From Rheum nobile (taxonomy: Eukaryota; Streptophyta; Magnoliopsida; Caryophyllales; Polygonaceae): 64,000 nt of DNA. How positions within the stretch are numbered: the first letter of the stretch is position 1; every line of letters starts with the position of its first letter. A program made the position numbers and the translations under genes. Below, one piece after another: positions 11,456 through 22,619 of this stretch. Under the pieces are notes generated by a model. That model made no database searches. It was not told where the DNA came from and was given only the letters and a program-made list of their open reading frames with translations. Location of the stretch: NCBI GenBank assembly GCA_027886185.1, contig WOAB01000226.1, forward strand, positions 1,178,001-1,242,000. Reading direction: 5' to 3'.

Positions 11456-11533
11456 GAGTACCAAGATGGGTGACCACTTGGGAAGTCTCCGGATTGGCAT
11501 GGTATGACGCTTTTATGGCCTCGGGTCTTACAT
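11456..11533 (+). mobile_element. 5S-rRNA-like sequence in an LTR end (Cassandra-type TRIM remnant)
   Basis: Positions 11458-11505 match the 3' part of plant 5S rRNA with a few changes: the 'gtaccaagatgggtgacc' and 'cttgggaagtc' blocks. 5S rRNA reads GTACTAGGATGGGTGACC and CTGGGAAGTC there. A short tail ending GGTCTTACA at 11533 looks like an LTR 3' terminus. A 5S-derived block inside a short LTR is the hallmark of Cassandra TRIM elements. No primer-binding site follows, so this is a truncated or solo LTR, not a functional 5S gene. Confidence 0.6.
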
Positions 11534-12386
11534 TGAACTTGATGACCCCAATATAGTATTTGGGAATTGCATAATTCAGATTTAAACCCTAGTTATTGAT
11601 TATGTTTTAATATATTTTTAGTAGTAAAGGCTCCCCACCTTAACACATCATGATCATGATATAACGAGTTCAATTTTCCTTTCTTTGTGTAATAACCTAT
11701 GTCTCTTATGGAACAAGAAAAATATTTTCTAAGGAGGACTTAGTGTGTGCTTTTACAAGTTTCATCATGGTTTAATAGGCTAGTACTTGTACAAATTTAG
11801 GAGGCGTTTGATATCCATATCATGATATCAGATATGGATATGGTCATACTTAGTGTTTGGTATATACCCATATGGATATCAAAGGGTATCACGTGATATC
11901 CTGATGTCAAATATGCCCAATTCTGATATGCTAATATTTTGAGTGGTATCACTCATATCCACCCAGCTTCATCTTCTTCTCTTTCTTTTTGTTACTTCAC
12001 ATCTTCACACGTCCACATTACTCAGATCTTATTTCACCTGAGCACCACCCAACTTCGTCGTCATCCCAGCATCGTCCGACTCGGCGTCATTCTGACACCA
12101 CCAATGTCTATCATCGCACAACACCGTATGGAATTTGTTTTGACACCGCCTAGATCTACTTCTCTCTTGCCTGAATTTGGCGTCGGACTGACGACTTGGT
12201 GGCGCCTCCGCCTCCTCAGCATCACCTTCATGCCTCTGACCACCGGGGGAAATACGCTGCTATGAGTTTTTTGAGCTCGACTATGGGATCTCGAATTGAT
12301 TTCTTTGGGAAATATGTGACAGTGAACTTGCGGTAAGGATCATCTGGTCCGGTTATATAGTCCATTTACTGGACCAAGTTTATTTA

Positions 12387-12813
12387 GGGCTCGTTTGGTA
12401 CGATTCCAAGAGAATGAGGAATCGGTATGGGAATGGTTCATTCCCGTATTTATGTTTGATAGAGCTCGGAATGGGAATTAAATTGATTTCTTGGAATCAT
12501 CCATTCTAACACTTATGAACAAATTGATTCTCCATCTAAAATCATGGAATTGGTCATTCCAAAAAAAAAGAGTTCATCCTCTCTCTCCAATATTACCCCC
12601 TCATCTTATGTCTTGTAAATTTGCTAAAAAATTAAAAAATACTATATTCATATTAAATAATGAGATTTGATTCTCACACTTAACTAAAGAACAAATTTTT
12701 GGAATGGTTGATTCTGAAAGCATACCAAACACTATGCTACAGAAATGATTTATTCTGATTTCATTCTGATTCCTGATTCCAATCCGATTCCAGATGTTAT
12801 ACCAAACGAGCCC
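12387..12813. mobile_element. Tourist/Harbinger-like MITE
   Basis: A 427-bp element with perfect terminal inverted repeats, GGGCTCGTTTGGTA and TACCAAACGAGCCC. It is flanked on both sides by TTA (12384-12386 and 12814-12816), the 3-bp target duplication of PIF/Harbinger elements. It has no coding capacity. The interior has further subterminal inverted matches around 'gattcc/ggaatc'. Confidence 0.85.
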
Positions 12814-13094
12814 TTATTGATCCACGTATAAATGGTATAATTAAATGGCCAGATTTATGTTTTATAAAAAAGAAAAAAACCAGTCCCCTATCATCATCCT
12901 CATCCTTACCCAGGAGAAAAAACACAACTCAAACCTAACTCTGCAAAAATACATATGGAGGTTCAAATTCAAACCCCTTTCATCGTCTTCACAATTCACC
13001 ATTATCTTTTGATAAGCAGACAAAACACTACTCAAGCCTTCAATTTCATGCTAATACCTATTTTACTTCATTAGTCACATAAATAAAAATTAAT

Positions 13095-13520
13095 TTGCAG
13101 GTCCAACTCAATGGCTTACATGGCAGACTAATCGAAACTTTCACCAAAAGACATACAATCAGGGAGTTCAATTCCTCTCTTCCTTCCAATCTGAAACCCC
13201 AAAATTCCTCCCGAAATCAATATCCGATTTTGTATCGTTCTCCCTTCCCGACCTCCCTTTCGTCCTCCAAATCCTCCGGATCGATCTCCATTCCCCGATT
13301 TCATGGAGGAAACCCAAATCCACTAACAAGCCCACAATCAACAACGAATCCAAATTATGTGCTACATCTCTCAAATAAATGCTCGAAATCATCCGCGCAA
13401 AATTTGGACCCGGAACTGCTCACAACGTCGTCTTGGGCAGAGTACCATAGCCTACATAACTTCAAGGTGGTGGAGGATCCGAAAGAGACCGAAGCTCCGA
13501 ATGTGATAGCTTGCCACTAG
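13095..13520 (+). other. hypothetical ORF inside the GATATC-ended repeat, possibly a captured fragment
   Basis: A 141-codon frame follows an AG (TTTGCAG at 13095-13101) and has a Ser/Pro/Asn-rich composition. The GC content is higher than in the surroundings, which fits captured gene sequence. I recognise no domain on either strand; the opposite strand also has a 74-codon frame here. It may be a transduplicated exon or chance. Confidence 0.2.
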
Positions 13521-14109
13521 ATATTGTACGCATACGCGGTGTTTTACTGCCATGAGAGAGAGGGAGCAACACATTGTACCAGGTGAAGACGGAGACGGAA
13601 AGGGAAGACGAGCAGATTTGGGTCGAATTATATCGTTAATATTTGTTTTAATAAATTTACAGGTGGACCAATTATATCTAATGGACTAGTAAGTGGACTA
13701 TTTCAATGGACCAGAAGATCCTCCGCCGTGAACTTGTTGTCTTCTGGCACTTCACTTTCTATTAGTTGCAGAAATTGTCTATTAAAAATCCCTATTTCTT
13801 ATAATTTAATTTTGTTTCTTAATGAATTATGTTTGTTTATATACGAACTTATAAGGGAGCTCATAAAGAATAGAAATTAGATTTTATGTTTAAGTTTAAA
13901 AAACTCTTTATTTTACAAAAGTTACAATTTGATATCTCATATCGATTAATTAATACCAAACAACATATATACGATATGACTGATATCTACAACATATCAA
14001 ACATGAATATGGATATTAAATCTCTTACCCATATATGATATCTTATATTCATACTCATTCAACCAAGCCTGATATCTAAGTATCATTAATATCGATATCA
14101 AACTTGACC

Positions 14110-15400
14110 TGCTGATTACTCTTATTATGGTGTCCTTATTAGAGATATTTGTCATCATTCCTCTCTGTTTTCGTCTTATTCCTTTTCTCATGTTCGTAGG
14201 ACAGACAATGTTGTTGTTCATTCTCTTGCTGGATGGTCTATTCTTAATGGAGGTGATGAACTTATGTTTGTTGATGATTTTTCTCAAGCTATTATTGAGC
14301 TTGCAGAATTGGATTTAATTTAATAATAGTTGAATGTGTTTTCTCCTCAAAAAAAAAAATCAACTTGACCTGAAATGATGAACCATGAACTTTGCACATA
14401 GGACAACGAAAAAAAAATCTTTATAAAAAAGGCTACATCATGGGCTTTTATAAAAAAGTTGGCATGTCAAATGAAAATTGTAAAAATACATGAAAGGAAT
14501 AACTACACAAATTTTGTCTAGATTCATTCTGTTCTATGCAAGCATAACAAAATTCCAACATGGTTCATGCTTTGCATATTTTGTATCCAATTTTTTTCAA
14601 AAACCCATATTTAGAAGAAGACTCTAAATGTACTTAACAATTTTAAAGTGCCTTCCAAAATATATTTATGATTTTTAAGCGTTCAAAATTATATACACCT
14701 TAAGTACAAACAAATTTTATATCTTAGCTCGTATATCCTATTTTATTTTTATTTTTTATTTAGCTTTGATTTTCATAATTTTTTTATTTATAAAAGAATT
14801 ATTAGATTGTTATGACAAGAAATGAGATTCCAACTTATAACCACATATTACGATATATCATGTATATTAGCGACCAATTTGAGAAGATTTGAGATAGGAA
14901 AAAACTTATGGGGGATGATTTTTCTTGTGTAAACGTATGAATGATGCATATCTAGAACAAAAATTTTGCACATGTTGGAAAAAACGCATTGTTTTGAAAA
15001 GTATTCATTTTTTTTATTGTGCATACGTTTTTCCCAAAATGTGAATACAAATTAGCCTAAATGTACATACAAATTAGCCTAGATGTGCATCTATTTTATA
15101 ATGGAAGTGAATACATCATTTTACTTATTAACCGTATGTGCATGATTATGTCAGTGGGCAAGATTTCTGCTTATAAGTGCATAAATATTGGTCTGGATGT
15201 ATATATATCATATTAGTGGCGTCTGGTGTGCATGGATTTGTAAACCGTGTGTGCATGACTCTATTAAAATGCATAAACTTTTGCTTATACATAAACATTG
15301 GTTTGGATGTACATATATTTTGTACTAGATTTTAAAAATCCGGTTGTATCGTTTTTATGTTCTTTTTTTGGCTTTTAAGTGATATAGCGTTTTCCATTTG
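14110..15400. other. AT-rich intergenic stretch
   Basis: No gene, RNA or clear transposon end is visible. Around 14930-15330 short phrases recur ('gtgcataaa', 'ttggatgtac', 'gtgtgcatgact'), which suggests a decayed local repeat. Confidence 0.5.
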
Positions 15401-15404
15401 TCAA

Positions 15405-17779
15405 TCTATATACATGCATATACTAAAGCCAAATTTATATTTTCTACGTGTCAATCATTTAGGTATGTCACGTAGACAAAATTTTAGAGCCAATTATATA
15501 TTTACCTTCTTCATTTAATAGTTTTTTTTCCCTAAATTTCCAGCTTCCTTTTAAAATTTAGCATTTCTCTCAAAATGGACATAATCGTGTTTTGAATCTT
15601 TTTTAATATTATTCTATAATATAGTAGTACATAAATATTCTCTTTAAAATTTAGAATCACATTAAATACTATGGATCACCCAAACAATATATACCTATTT
15701 GGACATAATTTAAATTATAAGATAAGCAAGAACATTCAAATTAACCAACTTACATAATTGATCATGTTGTATGGTTTTTCTCTATAAAAGTAATTAAACA
15801 AGTCCATTTCAGTTTCAAATCATAATAAGTTTTAAAAAAATCAAGTTTGAAATGTGACTAACAACATGACGAATTGGCTAGCTTTATATCCAAACGAGAA
15901 TTAACCCAACTCAAATTCTTAGAAAATCCCATAATATAATTTAATGAGGATATTTATTTTGGAACTTCACCTTCTTCAATCTCCAAGAATCAACAAAAAA
16001 ATACTACATTATTTATTTATTAATTATTTTTTTCAGTTGTACTACATGCAAATACATTACTATATTTATATGTTTTATTACATTATCACATAATATATTA
16101 ATTTTTACAATGAATCTATTTTATCTTACCCACACAATGATGGTTTACGATAGAATCGTATTTTACATGTTTTCTTCCATTGATTATCTTAAAAATTTAT
16201 CTAAAAAAATTCATCAATTATCTTTAAAGATCACTATTTTATATGATGAAGAATATGTTTAATATATCTTGTGTTTGTATAGTTTTTTTCTCATTTATTA
16301 GCTTTTTCAGAAAAGTTACCATATAATTTAGTTTATATCACGTGTATATATAGAATTTCATAATTAAAATATCATATAAATAAAAATTTGTTATCACACG
16401 GGACAAAATTTCCAGTGTTTCCCTTCAATATATGCGTAGTCACATAAAAAATTATAACACTCACTATTTACAAGAGATTAAACCTACAAGTATTGTGCAA
16501 GTTTCTCTACTCATTAAAATATCATATAAATAATGTATTATAGTTTAGAAATAAATTGTACAAAGAATTTAGAATTATGTTTATAGTTCTAGCACACTAA
16601 CTATTTGAAACATGATATAAGTTTGTAGCATATTTAATTACAATGCAAAATACATTTAATATAAAAATATTAATTCTTTTATAAAAATAAAAATGAGTGT
16701 TAAATGTTAATGTTATATCTTATCAAGCCCTAATGGTTAATATAGTGTTTCTACTTATTTATTATAAACTAATCAATTTTAGAAATCAAGGTAAAATTGA
16801 CTTGGCAAATTATTTTGAAAATTAGATTTTGCAACTAAAAAAACTTAATATACATAAATTATTTTTGAAATCCTTTTATCTTTTTAAATATAATAATGCT
16901 TTAAAATGCTTCTATCTAAATTATGTTTAAAATTACAAAAATATCATACTTATTTTCTTAGTAAAATTTACCAAGATAGTTTTTTTATTATAAAATATTA
17001 CATAAATTTTCTTATAAAATAATACAAGTATATTTATTTATCTTTTTAATAAATATAAATTCACAAATCTTGTGAGTATCTTTCATTATATATTTTAACC
17101 TATTATAGTTGATTTAGATATTTCTATAATTTCTCTTACCTAACATGTTGGATACTTTTACTAAAATGGACTTGACTATTTAAACCGTAAATAATAATTT
17201 GACTGAGTTTCAATCCTATACAATTATATTGAGTGATTTTTACTTGATTTAAATAATTGTTTGATATAATTTGATTATGATATTGTTATACTTACAGAGT
17301 TACTTGCCTTAATAATCATAAAATCAATCTGATCAACTATAAGCAAAAATAATGCAAAATTTATACAAATTAAATTTGTAGTCAAACTATTACATATATG
17401 TATCAAACATAATTTTATCGGAGACAATTTCCATTAAAGTGACAGTGTAAACTTTAGAAGTTTGGCCGGACTGATTGCATAGCCAAAGATAATATGCGTG
17501 TTCTAAACATGTTGGAGTACATTTATAAAAAAAAAATGTCATGTCATAATCCCGGTCAAATTTCGAAGTTGTCATCGGAATTGAACCATTTTATTTTTAA
17601 TATATATAAGGCAACTAAATTACAATTGTTAAGTTTATATTATGTATGATAGTTGATTGTTTATATTATTTAAAGTTATTTTTCCTAATATCAATAGAAA
17701 TATATAATTAGCATATACTTATAAGTAAAATACAATTTAATAGAAAACATCTCGTGCAAGGCACGAGTTTATCAACTAG
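15405..17779 (+). mobile_element. probable non-autonomous Helitron
   Basis: The right end has the Helitron 3' signature: a GC-rich hairpin CTCGTGC-AAG-GCACGAG (17751-17767), eight bases, then CTAG (17776-17779) followed by T. A plausible 5' end, TCTATATACATG, starts at 15405 directly after an A, so the inferred insertion site is A|T as expected. The 2.4-kb interior is AT-rich and has no Rep/helicase coding sequence. The 3' end is well supported; the 5' end is inferred from terminal style only. Confidence 0.55.
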
Positions 17780-18700
17780 TTTATAATGAAACTCGTTCAT
17801 ACAAGATCATGGGTTTCATTATAAATTGAGAAATAGAAAATACACTTGTGGTTTGCACCACGAAAATTATTGGATATGTTATATCTTTTTTTTACGCGTC
17901 GCTAGGTAGTGCAAACAATTTCGAATATCCAATCTTACATACTATCTAAGCATATAAGATTAAGATAGATTTTCTATGCACTTTGTATAAAACTAACCCC
18001 TTATTTGGTTAAACATGGGAAGTTAAATTTTCGGGAATTTTCGGGAACTTGAATGTGAAAAATCATGTTTGGTTTTAATTATTGATTTTTATTTATTGTA
18101 GGAATTAAGAATTTGATTATTGAAAGACGTAGGAAATAGATCTTACATATTTCTTCAAAATAAGTACAACTTTAATAATTGGAGGAATTACAACTTCATG
18201 AAAAATAAATTTCTAACTAAATTTTTGCATATTATTTTTAGGCGGAATTACAAAAACTTATCGGAATTCAGAAGTATCTTAGCAAAAATACCGACATTTT
18301 GAAAAAATTGCAAACATACCAAATTTGCCTGTATTTTTACCAGATTTGTAAAATATAAAAAAGATAAATTCATATTTTTGTTTGCCTTTCTTTTGTCAAA
18401 ATTCTACTTTTAACAAGTGCTAATTACACTTAAGAAGATAAATTATACTTTTAACAAGTGCTTACGCTCCCAAAGCTGAAAACCCTAACACACCGCCGCA
18501 TCTCCATCCCGACCTTGAACCTCTAGCCTAATCTCAACCAAGTTGTTCCATTTCATGTTCATCTAATCCTCTCTCTTCATACTCACAAACCCATCTTTGA
18601 ATTTCTCCCCGGCAAAGCCGTTAATCCAAGCCCCTACAACCAAAATTTGGCCCAGACTGTTCACTGTAACTTTACAAAACACAACAAATCTGAAATCTCC
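17780..18700. other. intergenic stretch with a possible small repeat
   Basis: No gene is visible. A direct repeat 'acttttaacaagtgct' occurs twice, near 18408 and 18454. The segment starting 'ccccttatttggttaaacatggg' (about 17997) resembles a MITE start, but I did not find its partner end. Confidence 0.4.
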
Positions 18701-18783
18701 TCTCTCACGACTCGTTTTTGTGCTGAGTTTAAACTGAAATTGGCTTGGATCTTCAGGAATTGATGGATCTGGAAGCAGGTCCC

Positions 18784-18852
18784 AAGGATTTCTGAGTTGT
18801 TCGCCAAGAATGGGCTGCTATCCGCATCCAACACGCCTTCAGAGGTTTCTTG
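18784..18852 (+). pseudogene. IQD (IQ67-domain) exon fragment
   Basis: One frame reads K-D-F-stop-VVRQEWAAIRIQHAFRGFL and runs into a GT (18853) where the conserved IQ67 intron usually sits. This is the first calmodulin-binding IQ motif of the plant IQD family (consensus EWAAIRIQTAFRGFLARRAL). A TGA at 18793-18795 replaces the Trp codon expected before VV. I do not see the next IQD exon (RRALRALKG...) downstream. It is a single decayed exon. Confidence 0.7.
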
Positions 18853-19235
18853 GTAATTTGTATTTCTTTCCCTCCATTCATTTCTTCATTATCAATTTCT
18901 AGGCCCCAATTTTCAAAAACCCACCTTTCAAACCCCTGCAATTTTGTTGTTTCCCCAACATGGTCTTTTTTTAGTGGTTCAGTTGCTATAACAAAATGTG
19001 CTTGGAAGCTTGATATATTTAGTGTAGAACTGGTACTTCCAAAGTTTTATTCCTTAATTTCAGAGCAATATTCTTTTGCTTTGATTGAAGTTTAGTATCC
19101 GAAGAAAATTTGAGAACCAGTGATTTTGCATTTTAGTTTATTGATTTTACCGAACTGGTTCAGTTTTGGTTCTTAGTGAGAACATTGGTGGTTCAACTTT
19201 CTGTTGTTCAATTGACATATGTGTCATATACATAG

Positions 19236-20348
19236 GGTAATGCATCGTGATCTGAAGCCTGAAAACTTTTGGTTTGCCAACAAGAAGGAAAATGCAGCAC
19301 TCAAGGCAATTGATTTTGGTCTGTCTGTGCTCTTCAAGTCAGGTAGAGTCATATGTAATTGAAGCAGATCTTCAAATTTAATGGAATCTGTAAGTATAAT
19401 CATGCCATGCCTATTATGTTACGTATTTCTAATGAAGTGATGATATACACTTATTCAAACTTCCTATAATGCTGCTAGTAGTAATGATTATGAGACAAGG
19501 CTACCAAACAAGAAATTTTAAACATGGAAACCTGAATAGATAAGGCAATCATAATGTATGAGAATAAATATTTATATGAGCCAAGGCCACCAGACAATAA
19601 ATTTTGAACATGGAAACCTGAAACTCAATAGATAAGCAGTCGTAATGTATGAGAATAAATATTTATATGAGCATGCAAATCTTGGTTTCTTTTTCTTGAT
19701 TGTTGAGGTATATAGATATTAATATTGGGTTCATCCTATAAACCATAGCTATGTATTTTACGCAGGCTGATGTTGATGGCGACGGAACCCTAAACTATGG
19801 GGAGTTTATGGCTATTTCAGTACACCTCAAGAAGATGGCAAATGATGAACACTTGCATAGAGCCTTTTCTTTCTTTGATAGAAACAAAAGAGGCTTCATA
19901 TAGATTGATGAATTGAGGGATGCCCTAAATGACGATGTTGATTCTAGCAGCGAAGAAGTCGCCAATGCCATTATGCATGACGTGGACACTGACAATGTTT
20001 CTGTCTTTGATGTGTTCTTCTCTTTCCTCTTTGAATGTAGGATTAAAGCTTCCTCCTTAAGGGTGTTTTTCTTCATTCACATCTTAGCTGTCAAGACTCA
20101 AGAGAATAGCTACTTCCACATACCTTTCTCATTAAGTAATATATACCATTAAATTCTTACTCCTATGCTCTTCTTATGTTGTTACCCTGAAGGATGGCAA
20201 AATAAGCTACGATGAGTTTGTTGCAATGATGAAGGCGGGAATGGATTGGAGAAAGGCGTCGAGACAATATTTACGAGAACGGTTCAATAATCTCAACTTG
20301 AAGCTAATAAGGGACGAATCACTACAATCAGGGAACAAGGTTAAATGA
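19236..20348 (+). pseudogene. calcium-dependent protein kinase (CDPK) pseudogene, three exon remnants
   Basis: Remnant 1 (19236-19342) encodes kinase subdomains VIb-VII: V-MHRDLKPENF and AIDFGLSVLFKSG, with splice-like AG and GT borders. Remnant 2 (19766-20000) encodes EF-hands of the calmodulin-like domain: ADVDGDGTLNYGEFMAIS, HLKKMANDEHLHRAFSFFD and DELRDALNDDVD. An in-frame TAG sits at 19901-19903. Remnant 3 (20193-20348) encodes DGKISYDEFVAMMKAGMDW and the C-terminal ASRQYLRERFNNL, ending in TGA. Introns are partly kept, so this is not a processed copy. The N-terminus, most of the kinase domain, the junction domain and EF-hand 1 are missing. The C-terminus resembles the CPK7/8/13/32 subgroup; that is inference from memory. 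Confidence 0.85.
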
Positions 20349-20522
20349 GGAGAACCCAAATAGTAAGATTGGTGATTTTTATAGTATCTCTTAGATGAAG
20401 GGGATTGCTCTTTGGCCCTCTTTTACTGTTTTGAGGGTTTGTTTGTTCTAAATATCAATTGGTTAGCTTGAAACTGTAATTTGAAACCGGCTAACATTTG
20501 AAATTTTGTGATATAATAGATC

Positions 20523-21267
20523 ATTGACATGACTTTGTATAAATATGGCCTGATAAAGTATATAATGCTCTGAAATTTGAAGTCTCCTAACATTTGACTT
20601 TGTTATTAGTCAAGCGACTAATTTGTTCAAAGAGAAAGTTGACTACTCCTAATGTTGAGAAAGCTTACTTGAAATAATGGACGCCACTTGTAATGTTGTA
20701 AATCTAATTAGCCACTAGAATTACATAAAGATTCTCGTATTCAATCGATGTATACCATGTATTCAATCAATGAGTGTGAGAATTGTGATGACTCGTTGTT
20801 GATGTAGTTTAGGTTTTGATTATATTACCTTTTATGAAATATGCGACCTGAAATATTCATATTGACTCTGAAATCTTATATATTGACATGACTTTATATA
20901 AATGTGGTCTGATAAAGTACATACTGCTCTGAAATTTGAAGCCTCTTAAGTCCTAACATTTGACTTTGTTATTAGTCAAGCGACTAATTTGTTCGAAGAG
21001 AAAGCTGACTACTCCTAATGTTGAGAAAGCTTACTTCAAATAACGGACGCCACTTGTTTTGATTCATATATAATGTTGTGAATCTAATTAGCCACTAAAA
21101 CAACATAAAGATTCTTGTATTCAATCGATGTATACCATGTACCAATAAATGAGTGTGGGAATCGTGATGATTCTTTGTTGATGTACTTTAGGTTTTGATT
21201 ATATTAGCTTTTATTTTTTATGAAATATGATACCTGAAATGTTCATATTGGCTCTGAAATCGTATAT
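20523..21267 (+). repeat. 359-bp direct duplication
   Basis: Two adjacent diverged copies (20523-20881 and 20882-21267) each begin ATTGACATGACTTT and include 'tttgttattagtcaagcgac', 'ctactcctaatgttgagaaa' and 'ttcaatcgatgtataccatg'. They differ by point changes and small indels. A partial, inverted relative lies near 21905-22060 (compare 'ggcctgataaagt' with 'actttatcaggcc'). Confidence 0.8.
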
Positions 21268-21269
21268 AT

Positions 21270-22245
21270 TGACCTGAAAATAATCGATCGACTAGTAAAC
21301 TGTATGAGTTTTGCTTCTCAATTTGAAAAGCAAATACCATATTATAGTAAAGATTGTTTTCCTAGCTACTGAACTTGCCAGCTTGGATATACCTATAATA
21401 TGGCATGATTAATTAGTCATTCAACTATTTAGATGTAGGAAAATGATCATGTTGAGGATAAATTGAGTATGCTAACCTCTCTTTGACTAGGCCACAAAGC
21501 TTGTAATAGTTTGGAAATCCTTGAAGCCTTGCATTCTCCCTCACAGTAAGAACTCTATCTTGAGATGGGTGTAAGATAACCTATCAAAGATAGAGAGACT
21601 TCGTTTTTGTTAAGCATTAATGTTTCTTTTCATGAAACTTTAAGAACACCTGGTTGTGAGCTTTGCCCCCCAACGACAGTGGGAACTGTCTCATTCATAC
21701 TTGGTTGGTTCCGTACTGAGATGATGTAATGCAATGTTTCTAATTTTACGTTTGAATTCGGTGTTTCTTTTACTACGTACATACCTGATTTCTATTATGT
21801 AATATCTTATTCTACGGTTTCCTATTATGTATTATCAAAAAATTACAGATATGATGTTTCAATGCTCTGTTATGTAACAAAATTTACGAAAATAAAATTT
21901 TAAATGTTATGCGATTTTAAATGTCATGGCAATATTGACTTTATCAGGCCACATTTATACCAAGTCAGATCAATGCTCTGTTATGTCACAAAATTTACAG
22001 AAATGAAATTTCAAATGTTAGGAGGTTTCATATTTCAGAACAATATTCACTTTATTAGGTCACATTACACGACGTCAGGTCATTGCTCTGTTATATTGAC
22101 TTTAAATTTTGAACCAATTTTGGTTGATTCGGTAATGAGAAACATATTCTACAAGACTTTGAGTAGTGAAATTATCCTGAAAATCATACAAGTCCAATAA
22201 CATGACAATAGCGCAGCTATAGCTTGTTTCTGTAGGATAATTGAT
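21270..22245. other. intergenic stretch with inverted relatives of the 359-bp repeat
   Basis: No gene is visible. The blocks around 21905-22110 contain 'caatgctctgttatgt' and 'actttat(c/t)aggccaca' in alternating copies, in inverse orientation to the upstream duplication. This suggests a decayed repeat cluster. Confidence 0.5.
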
Positions 22246-22247
22246 CA

Positions 22248-22415
22248 ACTTGCAGCAAAGGGGGAATGAGCTAAAGTGATGCGCCAGACGCGTACAACAC
22301 CGTCCCTGCCACCAATAGCCAAGTAGCGGCCGCTGGGATTGAACTTCGAGGTCCAGACGACGCCCTTGTGAGCTCGGAATTCTGGGGCAATGTACAAGGC
22401 ACTCTTGGAGTACTC
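22248..22415 (-). pseudogene. WD40-repeat exon fragment
   Basis: Read on the minus strand, one frame gives ...EYSKSALYIAPEF-RAHKGVVWTSKFNPSGRYLA-IGGRDGVVRVWRIT and then runs to a TGA. This is a canonical WD40 blade with the GH-like AHKG...VW start and the RVW end. The flavour resembles WDR44-like plant proteins (from memory). No further blades are visible on either side, so it is an isolated exon. It lies next to the F-box pseudogene in the same orientation. Confidence 0.65.
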
Positions 22416-22619
22416 TTAGCTAAATTTGATATGTTTTGCTGGGGGAAGTTGTGGATGGAAATGTATCCATGCAGTGATGCAGACATTCAGTTAAATTGCA
22501 TTCAAAGATACATCTCTTTTAATGAAATATTCAATTTGCACACAAGTAAAGATCACAAGTGCATGTATCATAAATCATTATGTAGAACAAACAGGTCACA
22601 TTGTTATGCATCATATCTG

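Larger units (their letters stand above)
11806..14103. mobile_element. repeat with GATATC-rich inverted ends
   Basis: The left end reads GTTTGATATCCATATCATGA and the right end, in reverse complement, GTTTGATATCGATATTAATG. Both ends are followed by 'acttag' and many GATATC/ATATGG motifs. This suggests a DNA element of about 2.3 kb with imperfect terminal inverted repeats. It contains a nested Tourist-like MITE and unexplained moderately GC-rich blocks (11960-12260 and 13095-13540). I found no clear target duplication, so the edges are approximate. Confidence 0.45.

Noticed and set aside
11458..11505. A functional 5S rRNA gene
   Set aside because: Only the 3' part is present, with substitutions, and it is followed by an LTR-like terminus. 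The 5' half and the complete pol III internal promoter are missing.
13168..13392. A 74-codon minus-strand ORF opposite 13095-13520
   Set aside because: No domain was recognised and there is no better coding evidence than on the plus strand. The region is probably non-coding or a captured fragment.
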